From assembly GCA_002085035.1 (NCBI GenBank), contig MZGM01000057.1, forward strand, positions 1 to 7,858: a stretch of 7,858 nt of DNA, written 5' to 3'. A model generated the notes under the pieces. That model ran no database searches and was not told the origin of the DNA. It saw nothing but the letters and a program-made list of their open reading frames with translations. Each line of letters opens with the position of its first letter. Position 1 is the first letter of the stretch. Below, piece by piece: positions 1 through 5,918 of this stretch. This DNA is from Candidatus Zhuqueibacterota bacterium 4484_219. GTDB taxonomy: Bacteria; Zhuqueibacterota; JdFR-76; 4484-219. Position numbers and translations under genes: made by a program.

Positions 1-60
1 ACAGTTTCTCTTACTCCTCCTACCGACGATGTCTGGATTGTCTATTTTGCAGAAGCCTAA
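1..60 (+). CDS. C-terminal end of an unidentified plus-strand gene (partial)
   Basis: Frame 1 is open from the window edge to a TAA at 58-60 and gives 19 residues, TVSLTPPTDDVWIVYFAEA. The alternation of hydrophobic and polar residues looks like a real beta-rich C-terminus, but 19 codons are too few to prove coding. Support comes from context: every gene to the right is on the minus strand, and a hairpin with T-runs on both sides sits between, as expected where two units converge. No function can be assigned. The rest of the gene lies to the left of the window. Confidence 0.35.
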   Translation, partial: TVSLTPPTDDVWIVYFAEA

Positions 61-237
61 AGCAATAAAAAGATGGGAGGAAGGTAGCTGGAATCTTGAT
101 TAGTCGAACTAAACATTATAGTAGTTTGGCAAAAATCTGGGGTTGGATTCATAAGATAATGCAAATCAAGAAATTTCAGCGAGAGAATAGAACTGTCTGG
201 TCAGGGGTCAGGAATCTTCTCGCTACTGATAGAAAAC

Positions 238-282
238 CCAATAAATTGACCTAACGACCCGGTCCAATTTATTGGACTTTTT
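238..282. terminator. Bidirectional hairpin terminator between converging genes
   Basis: The left arm CCAATAAATTGACC (238-251) pairs with GGTCCAATTTATTGG (261-275), with one extra C as a bulge and a 9-nt loop. On the plus strand the stem is followed by ACTTTTT (276-282). On the minus strand the same stem is followed by GTTTTC. This arrangement fits a rho-independent terminator that works from both sides, serving the plus-strand gene ending at 60 and the minus-strand glycan operon ending at 344. The stem is AT-rich, so its strength is uncertain. Confidence 0.6.
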
Positions 283-290
283 AGACTTAG

Positions 291-310
291 CGTGGAAATT
301 AATTTCCACG
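291..310. repeat. Perfect 20-bp palindrome
   Basis: CGTGGAAATTAATTTCCACG is identical to its own reverse complement over all 20 bases, with no spacer. It lies 15 bp from the terminator stem and 34 bp from the stop codon of the GT-9 gene. There is no T-run after it on either strand, so it is not an obvious intrinsic terminator. It could bind a dimeric protein, stabilise the 3' end of the minus-strand mRNA, or be one copy of a dispersed palindromic repeat. The sequence alone does not decide. Confidence 0.6.
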
Positions 311-343
311 TGAGCTCTCATGGAAGGAAGAAAAACCAAAAAT

Positions 344-1446
344 TTAATCCAATTTACAGATTTTATTGAGAAAACTCGTCTCTTGCAACAATCTTTCAGC
401 AGCCAGGATAACCTCTTGAACACTAACCGTATCACAAACTCCATTCTGGCCCTGAACGGCCACACAGTTTTTCCCTAAAGGCTTCCATTGTCTGGCATCA
501 GTGGGGCCGAAGATAGCTACTAGCGGTGTGCCCACAGCAGCAGCCAGATGGGTTGTGCCGGTATCGTTACAGATGAGTAAATTCAATTGAGAAAAAATGG
601 CAGCCAGACGCCGCAAATTCAATCCAGCAATTACGTGAACCGAGGCATGTATGTGTTTCTGCACCAGCTAAGCACAATTTCTGCCCCATACTGTTTGGCA
701 AAATAGTCGCCCACCCGTGCAAAATTGGCTGCCGACCAGCGATTTCCCGGTTTGCCCGCTCCGGGATGCAGACCAACAAGAAGTCGAGAGAAAGCCACTC
801 CGGCATTTTGTAAGTATTCTTTGGCCCATTCCTTCTCCTGCGGGAGTAGATGCATATTCTCGCTGAGATCAGAAGTTGACATCCCCAAATAACGGACGAT
901 ATCCAGATTTTTTTCAGACTGATGGCGATCATCGTTTTGAACTGGGGCGAGCAAATTATAAAAAAAATTGTGCGATGTCCCTGGCAAAACAGGGAAAGAT
1001 GGCCCTAAAATGTAGGGCGCCCGGGAAAAATAGGCTAAAAGGTCAGAGGTAAGAGAATGGGAGACGGTGTTCAGCACAATGGCCAAATCAAATCCTTTGC
1101 GCAATCTCTGCCAGAAATATCTTAGTCTCTTCCAATTCCAACGATACCCTACTTCATAAAACACCAGCACGTCATCAATATATTGATTGTGCAACGCCGC
1201 GGCAGAGGTATACTCTCGCACTACCAGAGTGATATGGGCATCTGGAAATCGTTCCCGCAACGCTCGTAGCACTGGTGTGGAAAGTAAAAAATCCCCCAAT
1301 TGATCATGCTGTCGCACAACCAGAATCCGCTGAATTACATCGAAGTTTATTTCTTGAGGCGAAATCTCACCTTTGCCAAAACACCTCTCCAGAAATTGTA
1401 AACTCTTTCGCTTTAGCGGCAGAACAACAGGATCACACCATCTCAA
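344..1446 (-). pseudogene. GT-9 (heptosyltransferase-type) glycosyltransferase, frame-disrupted
   Basis: GT-9 enzymes such as WaaC, WaaF and WaaQ move heptose or other sugars from an activated donor onto the lipopolysaccharide core at the cytoplasmic membrane. The first frame (1446-631) has the N-terminal Rossmann motif RILVVRQHDQLGDFLLSTPVL (residues 40-60) and the donor-domain motif HPGAGKPGNRW (227-237), then goes out of frame after IVLSW and stops at 633-631. The second frame continues with the hallmark NDTGTTHLAAAVGTP and IFGPTD and stops at 346-344. The halves join by a -1 shift within 667-634. About ten residues, including the usual Gly-rich GP.E stretch after IVLS, are also missing, which points to a small deletion. 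The start is TTG at 1446, overlapping the GT-4 stop as TTGA and preceded by a strong GGAGGTG. The family call is secure. Acceptor and donor are unknown, and the gene is probably inactive unless this is an assembly error. Confidence 0.85.
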
Positions 1447-2648
1447 TCTGCACCTCCAATACGATTTACTCCAGTGGATTTAGCCGTCACAACTTGATAA
1501 AAAAGGTTTTCTATTTCATCTAACATTCTATCGATAGTAAAGTACTCTCGCACGTGCTGTTGGGCTCGTTGTCCCATAACATGAACAGCATCAGGACATT
1601 CGATTAATCTTTGCAGCGCTTGAGCTAATTGTTGAGAATCCTGAGGTGGAACCAGATAGCCTACTTTGCCGTCTTCGACAATCTCGGGTAAATTGCTAAC
1701 GTTGGTAGCTATTACCGGTTTCCCAGCCGCCATTGCTTCTACAAGAACCAAACCAAACCCTTCCCACAGCGAGGGCAGCACTAACACATCAATGGCCTTC
1801 ATAATCTCGGGGACGTCATCTCGAAATCCCAGCAGAAAAACCCGTTCTTGCAAAAACTGTTCACGAACAAACTGTTCGATGCGCGGCTGCAAAGCCCCAC
1901 GGCCCGCTAACAACAGAAAAGTCCGAGGAAAAGACTGATTAAGTTGCTGAAAAGCTTGTAATAAGGTAAATACCCCTTTGCGCTCGTCCAACTGGCCCAC
2001 AAACCCCATGAGAAAATCGGACTTGCTAATTCCCAATTCGCTGCGGAGATTTTTCTGGGGTGGCGTTACATAATCCTCGATTTTAATACCATTGTAAATT
2101 ACCTGGATTTTTTCTGGCCTCAGCCAGGGTGCATGTCGCAGTAAAGCCAATTTGGTAGCCTGAGAATTAGCGATGATCCGATCGGCCAATAGCCGGTAGG
2201 AAAATTGATAGCCAAGATGAGGTTTCAACGGATAGTCAATCCCCCGACGAGGAATGATAGCTTTGATACCTGCCAACTTACTAGCTACACCTGCTAATCT
2301 TAACTCCTTGTCCATATTGGTCAAAATTACATCAACCTTTAAATTACGTAGTAAATGGAATATTTGCAGAATTGTAAATGGGTCAAAATCGCCCCGAAAT
2401 CGAAGAGTGAAGACTGGAATTCCCTGGCTACGAGCACGTTGTTCCAGCTCCGTTCCAGGACGGCAGAGTAAAAACACCGCATGTCCACGTTGTCCCAGAC
2501 CATGCAGGGTATTTAGCATCCAGACTTCGCCACCGGCAAACATCTGGATAGAATTCACGAATAAAATCCGCAATCGTTTTTTCGAACCAGATTCTGGAGA
2601 TGCAGCCAAAGCGTCTTTTTTTAGAAGATGAAAATGCATACCTAACAA
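1443..2648 (-). CDS. GT-4 family glycosyltransferase (GT-B fold)
   Basis: This is a retaining, nucleotide-sugar-dependent glycosyltransferase, expected at the inner face of the cytoplasmic membrane in glycan assembly. The protein is about 400 residues, normal for GT-4. The acceptor-side Rossmann domain starts with RILFVNSIQMFAGGEVW (27-43). The linker IQVIYNGI lies at 181-188. The donor domain opens with FVGQLDERKG (216-225) and carries the EX7E motif in EGFGLVLVEAMAAGKPV (E296 and E304), followed by NLPEIVEDGKVGYLV. No signal peptide or membrane helix is evident. Two starts are possible: TTG at 2648, with AGGA six bases upstream, or ATG at 2639, which has no correctly spaced site; I chose the former. 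The stop overlaps the GT-9 start, so both genes probably act on the same glycan. The sugar and acceptor cannot be read from the sequence. Confidence 0.9.
   Translation of the reverse strand: MLGMHFHLLKKDALAASPESGSKKRLRILFVNSIQMFAGGEVWMLNTLHGLGQRGHAVFLLCRPGTELEQRARSQGIPVFTLRFRGDFDPFTILQIFHLLRNLKVDVILTNMDKELRLAGVASKLAGIKAIIPRRGIDYPLKPHLGYQFSYRLLADRIIANSQATKLALLRHAPWLRPEKIQVIYNGIKIEDYVTPPQKNLRSELGISKSDFLMGFVGQLDERKGVFTLLQAFQQLNQSFPRTFLLLAGRGALQPRIEQFVREQFLQERVFLLGFRDDVPEIMKAIDVLVLPSLWEGFGLVLVEAMAAGKPVIATNVSNLPEIVEDGKVGYLVPPQDSQQLAQALQRLIECPDAVHVMGQRAQQHVREYFTIDRMLDEIENLFYQVVTAKSTGVNRIGGAD
1451..1457 (-). promoter_or_regulatory. Ribosome-binding site that fixes the TTG start of the GT-9 gene
   Basis: On the minus strand GGAGGTG lies four bases before the TTG at 1446-1444 (six bases counted from GGAGG). 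The only nearby ATG (1441-1439) is out of frame and meets a stop at once. The strong Shine-Dalgarno match therefore supports TTG as the true start. It lies inside the last codons of the GT-4 gene, so the two are likely translationally coupled. Confidence 0.75.
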
Positions 2649-2824
2649 AAACTATCCTAAATCCTTTTTATCCTGTAAATCCTGTCTATAATTAATATGA
2701 TAACTCTATGGAAGTTAACCCAAGGAGCACAAGTTATTGCGAATAGGCAGACTAATACTCGCTGGTCAACATCGCCAACTGGATGCTTTCCTATGTTTGC
2801 TTTTGCGTGTGCTGTTGAGGCGTA
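2649..2824. other. Intergenic gap between two glycosyltransferase genes
   Basis: This is the only sizeable gap within the glycan block. It carries the AGGAT array at its GT-4 end and an AT-rich stretch (about 2684-2712) without a convincing promoter for the minus strand. The frame that follows the stop of the upstream glycosyltransferase stays open for 55 codons to a TAG at 2659-2657, but the encoded peptide resembles no family I know. No hairpin followed by a T-run was found, so transcription may run through. Confidence 0.45.
2654..2683 (-). repeat. Short AGGAT repeat array upstream of the GT-4 gene
   Basis: On the minus strand the pentamer AGGAT occurs four times, at 2683-2679, 2674-2670, 2665-2661 and 2658-2654, with periods of 9, 9 and 7 bases. 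The units read roughly ACAGGATTT, ACAGGATAA, AAAGGATTT and AGGATAG. The last copy supplies the AGGA that serves the TTG start at 2648. It may be a degenerate simple-sequence array, a set of standby ribosome-binding sites, or part of a dispersed repeat. Confidence 0.55.
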
Positions 2825-3922
2825 TTATTTCCTTTCCCACTTCCTGTTTCTTGAAGGAATGCGCGCTAACCTATGAATATGCTGTACCACTTTTACAGCA
2901 TCGTGGTATTTTCTCAGCCATTCTCGCCCAATTTCACCCATCCTCCGTCGATAATTCTCATTCTCTATTAAATAGATAATCTGCGATTCCAAATTGTCAG
3001 CGTTGATTTCCACAAAGGGATGATCTGGATACTTGTCTGCAAAACCGCGTACCAGAGAGGAACAAGTGGGTATCCCCATAGCTAAAGCTTCAAGAGAGTT
3101 AATGCCATAGCCCAAATCGCCAATCTGATCGATGAAGATATCACAAGTTGATTTGAGCTGCAGGGCCTGGTGATAGGATAACTTCTCAATGAGTATGATC
3201 TCGATGGGATATTTTTGCTGAATTTTTTTCAACACTGCAATGATGACATCGCTGCCCTTAGCCTGGCGCTGAGTGGGAGCGTGGCCAATCCGCAGCTTCC
3301 CCGAATGTGACTGCTTGGAGTAGACAAAATGTTCTAAATCAAAAGGGAAAAATACATGATGAATCCTGGGATGAAAGTAAATGTGGTCGAACTCTACGGT
3401 TACGTTGAGATCGGCAGCAGCATCAATTTCTGGAATCACGCCGCGGACCCGTAAATCACTGCCAGTGTAGCAACAGATAATCTTTTTCCCCAAGTCTTTC
3501 AATTTTTTCACAGTACGACCATCGCGGTAAAATTCTAATCCCCCGTCCAGTTGATAAACATCAAATTGCCAAAAATTGCTTTGCGTCATAAATTGCCGAA
3601 TTCGGGGTTGCCAAATCTTCTCCCGCAATCTGATTAAGAGCCGTTCTGCAGCACCCTTAGGATGCCATTGAATGGGAATTTGTTCCGGAATACGATGCAA
3701 ATGTCCTACTTGCAAACGCTGCTTTGGGGAAACCACTTTTTTGATCAAATTGGTACCATAAAAATTGAGAAGAGGAAGTTTCAAACAGATGTCTTCGGGA
3801 AAATTGTAGGGATGACGCGCCAATGTTACCAGACGACTATAGTAGCCTAAGCTGCGTTCAGCTTGTACAAAAGTGAGTGGTACTCCGGCAGTATTGAAAG
3901 GGGCTATATGTAAAATCTTCAT
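2825..3922 (-). CDS. Divergent GT-B glycosyltransferase (GT-4-like)
   Basis: The 365-residue protein has two Rossmann-like halves. It starts MKILHIAPFNTAGVPLTFVQ, typical of the acceptor domain of GT-4 enzymes. The donor half shows LRIGHAPTQRQAKGSDVI (210-227), IEIILIEKLSYHQALQLK (240-257) and GDLGYGINSLEALAMGIP (268-285). The last corresponds to the EX7E region, but only the second glutamate (E278) is present; a leucine (L270) occupies the first position. It ends in a basic tail. The ATG at 3922 was chosen because the protein then begins exactly at the conserved MKILHIAP; the same frame extends upstream to 4003 but overlaps the preceding gene. The gap to that gene is only 5 nt and no strong Shine-Dalgarno is visible, so translation is probably coupled. 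It likely takes part in surface-polysaccharide synthesis; the substrate is unknown, and a loss of activity cannot be excluded. Confidence 0.8.
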   Translation of the reverse strand: MKILHIAPFNTAGVPLTFVQAERSLGYYSRLVTLARHPYNFPEDICLKLPLLNFYGTNLIKKVVSPKQRLQVGHLHRIPEQIPIQWHPKGAAERLLIRLREKIWQPRIRQFMTQSNFWQFDVYQLDGGLEFYRDGRTVKKLKDLGKKIICCYTGSDLRVRGVIPEIDAAADLNVTVEFDHIYFHPRIHHVFFPFDLEHFVYSKQSHSGKLRIGHAPTQRQAKGSDVIIAVLKKIQQKYPIEIILIEKLSYHQALQLKSTCDIFIDQIGDLGYGINSLEALAMGIPTCSSLVRGFADKYPDHPFVEINADNLESQIIYLIENENYRRRMGEIGREWLRKYHDAVKVVQHIHRLARIPSRNRKWERK

Positions 3923-3927
3923 CGAAT

Positions 3928-4890
3928 CTACAACACTTTGACAATGGTATCGCGGAAGATGCCCTTGGAGCCAAAATTTTCCTTGAACCGAGCCAATCCC
4001 CAATTGGGTTCCATATTCACTGTAAATATGCCAAAATCCAGATAGCGAAATCCCTGTTGGATAGATAGCCGGAAAATTTCGTAAAATAGCAGATTGACAG
4101 CCCGATATTGTTGAAAATCCTCATTGTGACTGATGTAGAACGCTAAAGTCACCAGCGGATTACAATGGAACATCACCACCCCGGCAATCATTTGCTCCTG
4201 TAAATAGGCAGCGTATAGATGAATACGCTCTGGATAGATATTTTTTAGGCGAATTAGCTCATCAAGAGTATGGGTAGGTTGCACATTGTGGCGCATTTTC
4301 AGGTTGCGCCGTAGAATTTGGTAGAAAGTGGGGAAATCCTCTGATTCCCGCACTGCTACTCCTAATTTGATTGCCCGTCGCACTGCAGTGCGGGATTCGT
4401 TTTTGAAGGTTTGCAGCACTTCGTCGGCGCTGAAATCTAACGTGACAAAGCTGGAAACCTCTCGCTTGCGGTAGGAAAATCCATTACGAAACAGGGCAAA
4501 ATCGAGGTAGTGGTTGATCTTCCAAGCATAGAAGATCGGCGTGAGGGTCATCTCGATTTTGTGAAAATGATGGCTATTTGCATAGTCCAGTAGTTCATCA
4601 ACAAGCTGGAAGGCTCGACGTAGATTAATATCCTTGCCGACTACAAAGCCTCCGAATGAAGCGCCGGGATGAGAAATTAAGGTAGTCTGCCCCTGTTCCG
4701 TCCGCTCTACGGCTGGCATCAAGGCCACAATTTTATTGTTCTGTTCAAAAATCAAAGAATGGTCGCGAAACCGTTCGGGGGGATGGTAGTTTAAAAAACG
4801 TCGGGTATGGAAAATAGTGCCATTGTTCGAATCCCACACAAATCTGTCCCATGCTTCTGCAAATTCAGGATTAAAGCGCTTAACTTCCAT
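3928..4890 (-). CDS. FemAB/GNAT-like acyltransferase (Acetyltransf_6 type)
   Basis: The 320-residue protein has the double-GNAT layout of the FemAB-related group. The N-terminal half runs through NGTIFHTRRFLNYHP (23-37) and HPGASFGGFVVG (74-85). The C-terminal half holds FKNESRTAVRRAIKLGVAV (162-180), a signature of this group, then AVNLLFYEIFRLSIQQGFRYLDFG around 264-287 and NWGLARFKENFGS (296-308). Known relatives transfer amino-acyl groups from tRNA to peptidoglycan, or acyl groups from CoA to sugars in exopolysaccharide systems. Which chemistry applies here cannot be told. No membrane segment is visible, so it should be cytosolic. It starts 20 nt after the argF stop and 5 nt before the next glycosyltransferase, so it is probably cotranscribed with both; no good Shine-Dalgarno precedes its ATG. 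Acylation of a glycan intermediate is my inference from context. Confidence 0.75.
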   Translation of the reverse strand: MEVKRFNPEFAEAWDRFVWDSNNGTIFHTRRFLNYHPPERFRDHSLIFEQNNKIVALMPAVERTEQGQTTLISHPGASFGGFVVGKDINLRRAFQLVDELLDYANSHHFHKIEMTLTPIFYAWKINHYLDFALFRNGFSYRKREVSSFVTLDFSADEVLQTFKNESRTAVRRAIKLGVAVRESEDFPTFYQILRRNLKMRHNVQPTHTLDELIRLKNIYPERIHLYAAYLQEQMIAGVVMFHCNPLVTLAFYISHNEDFQQYRAVNLLFYEIFRLSIQQGFRYLDFGIFTVNMEPNWGLARFKENFGSKGIFRDTIVKVL

Positions 4891-4910
4891 TTAATTCGGG
4901 CCCGATGGAG

Positions 4911-5822
4911 TCAGGTTAGTAATTTGATTAATATAGCTTTTTGGACATGAAGGCGATTTTCAGCCTGGTCGAACACGATGGAATGAGGTCCATCGAGAAC
5001 ACTATCGGTAATTTCTTCACCTCGCCGAGCCGGTAGGCAATGCATCACCATACAATTTGGATCAGCATAGCTAACCAATTTATTATCCACTTGAAAATTT
5101 CTGAAATTCTGTCTGCGGTTTTCAGCTTCCTTCTCCTGCCCCATACTTGTCCAAACGTCAGTGTAAATCACTTCAGCGTTTTTAACTGCCATCTTGGGAT
5201 TACGGTAAATGGTAATCTCGCTTATGTTCGATTTTTTTGCCATCGATAAAATCTCTTTGTCCGGATCGTAACCTTCTGGTATTCCTAATGATAAATGTAT
5301 GGGTACTTTAGAAGCAAGATTTAACCAGGAGTTGCAAACGTTATTTCCGTCGCCGATAAATGCAATATTCAATTCTTCCAGACTGCCTCGTTTTTCCCAA
5401 ATAGTAAATGCATCAGCCAACACCTGGCAGGGATGTAGAAGATCGGTTAATCCATTAATTACTGGGATGTTAGCATATTCTGCCAATTCCAATATATCTT
5501 CATGACCAAATAGCCGTGCCATAATTCCATCGTTGTAACGGGAGATAGTACGCGCGATGTCCGAAACAGCTTCGCGTTTGCCCAGTTGAATATCGTTAGG
5601 GCCCAGGTAGACAGCGTGTCCGCCAAGTTGAAACATGCCAACCTCAAATGAGACGCGAGTACGTGTCGAAGGCTTTTGAAAAATCATTGCCAGAGTTTTA
5701 CCTTTTAACGGCTGGTACTCGTCCCCTTTTTTTAGTCTCGCTTTCAGTTCTCTGCTCAGCTCAAATATTTCGAAAATCTCATCATAAGAAAGATCACAAA
5801 TCGATAGAAAATCCTTTTTCAC
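4911..5822 (-). CDS. argF: Ornithine carbamoyltransferase
   Basis: This cytosolic enzyme condenses carbamoyl phosphate with L-ornithine to give citrulline and phosphate, the sixth step of arginine synthesis. The 303-residue length is usual. Visible motifs are the carbamoyl-phosphate loop STRTR (52-56), HPCQ (130-133), the ornithine-binding SMG loop in DVWTSMGQE (222-230) and MHCLPARRGEEIT with the catalytic cysteine (260-272). The SMG loop and HCLP favour ornithine over aspartate or N-acetylornithine as substrate. The start is the GTG at 5822, placed five bases after a perfect AAGGAGG; the frame extends to an earlier possible start at 5870, which lacks such a site. It lies 96 nt after hslU, possibly with its own promoter, and 20 nt before the FemAB-like gene. 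No other arginine gene and no clear ArgR operator is seen here. Confidence 0.96.
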   Translation of the reverse strand: MKKDFLSICDLSYDEIFEIFELSRELKARLKKGDEYQPLKGKTLAMIFQKPSTRTRVSFEVGMFQLGGHAVYLGPNDIQLGKREAVSDIARTISRYNDGIMARLFGHEDILELAEYANIPVINGLTDLLHPCQVLADAFTIWEKRGSLEELNIAFIGDGNNVCNSWLNLASKVPIHLSLGIPEGYDPDKEILSMAKKSNISEITIYRNPKMAVKNAEVIYTDVWTSMGQEKEAENRRQNFRNFQVDNKLVSYADPNCMVMHCLPARRGEEITDSVLDGPHSIVFDQAENRLHVQKAILIKLLT

Positions 5823-5827
5823 CTTTA

Positions 5828-5834
5828 CCTCCTT
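5828..5834 (-). promoter_or_regulatory. Ribosome-binding site of argF
   Basis: AAGGAGG on the minus strand lies five bases before the GTG at 5822-5820. This near-perfect Shine-Dalgarno decides the argF start in favour of GTG and against the upstream in-frame alternatives. Confidence 0.85.
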
Positions 5835-5848
5835 TCTCCCGAGCGAAT

Positions 5849-5877
5849 AAAATAAATAAGCCCTGTTCAACCATCAA
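5849..5877 (-). promoter_or_regulatory. Possible sigma-70-type promoter of argF
   Basis: In the 96-nt hslU-argF gap the minus strand carries TTGATG (5877-5872) and TATTTT (5854-5849), separated by exactly 17 bases. Each hexamer matches four of six consensus positions. The predicted start near 5842 would leave a leader of about 20 nt that contains the Shine-Dalgarno. In AT-rich DNA such matches arise by chance, and consensus use in this organism is unknown. Confidence 0.3.
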
Positions 5878-5918
5878 ACAAACCACTGCCCTTTTAACGA
5901 TAGCATGATTTGCTAAGG

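Larger units (their letters stand above)
61..343. other. Non-coding convergent intergenic region
   Basis: This stretch separates the presumed plus-strand gene end from the stop of the minus-strand GT-9 gene. I see no convincing gene in either direction. A 52-codon TTG-initiated plus-strand frame (96-254) runs into the terminator stem and resembles nothing I know. The only clear structures are the hairpin at 238-282 and the palindrome at 291-310, listed separately. Bases 61-237 show nothing I can support. Confidence 0.6.

Noticed and set aside
96..254. 52-codon plus-strand frame starting TTG after a GGGAGGAAGG stretch
   Set aside because: The purine-rich stretch is 11-15 bases from the TTG, the peptide is not recognisable, and the frame ends inside the terminator stem.
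223..465. 80-codon minus-strand frame over the GT-9 3' end
   Set aside because: It overlaps the conserved GT-9 C-terminal part in another frame and crosses the terminator and palindrome; the peptide looks like no known family.
634..667. Programmed -1 frameshifting in the GT-9 gene
   Set aside because: The overlap has no X-XXY-YYZ slippery heptamer, and the joined protein is about ten residues too short at the junction, which recoding would not explain.
3923..4003. Longer start for the 2825-3922 glycosyltransferase
   Set aside because: The extra 27 residues overlap the FemAB-like gene and do not resemble a GT-B N-terminus, whereas the ATG at 3922 begins at the conserved MKILHIAP.
5823..5870. 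Longer argF starting at 5870
   Set aside because: The extension covers the AAGGAGG site and the candidate promoter; the GTG at 5822 gives the normal length.
5901..5915. Hairpin TAGCA-AATCA-TGCTA just after hslU as a terminator
   Set aside because: The stem has only five pairs, mostly A-T, and no T-run follows.
5840..5918. ArgR operator upstream of argF
   Set aside because: I looked for an ARG-box-like pair of AATTCA-type half sites and found only AT-rich sequence without a credible match.
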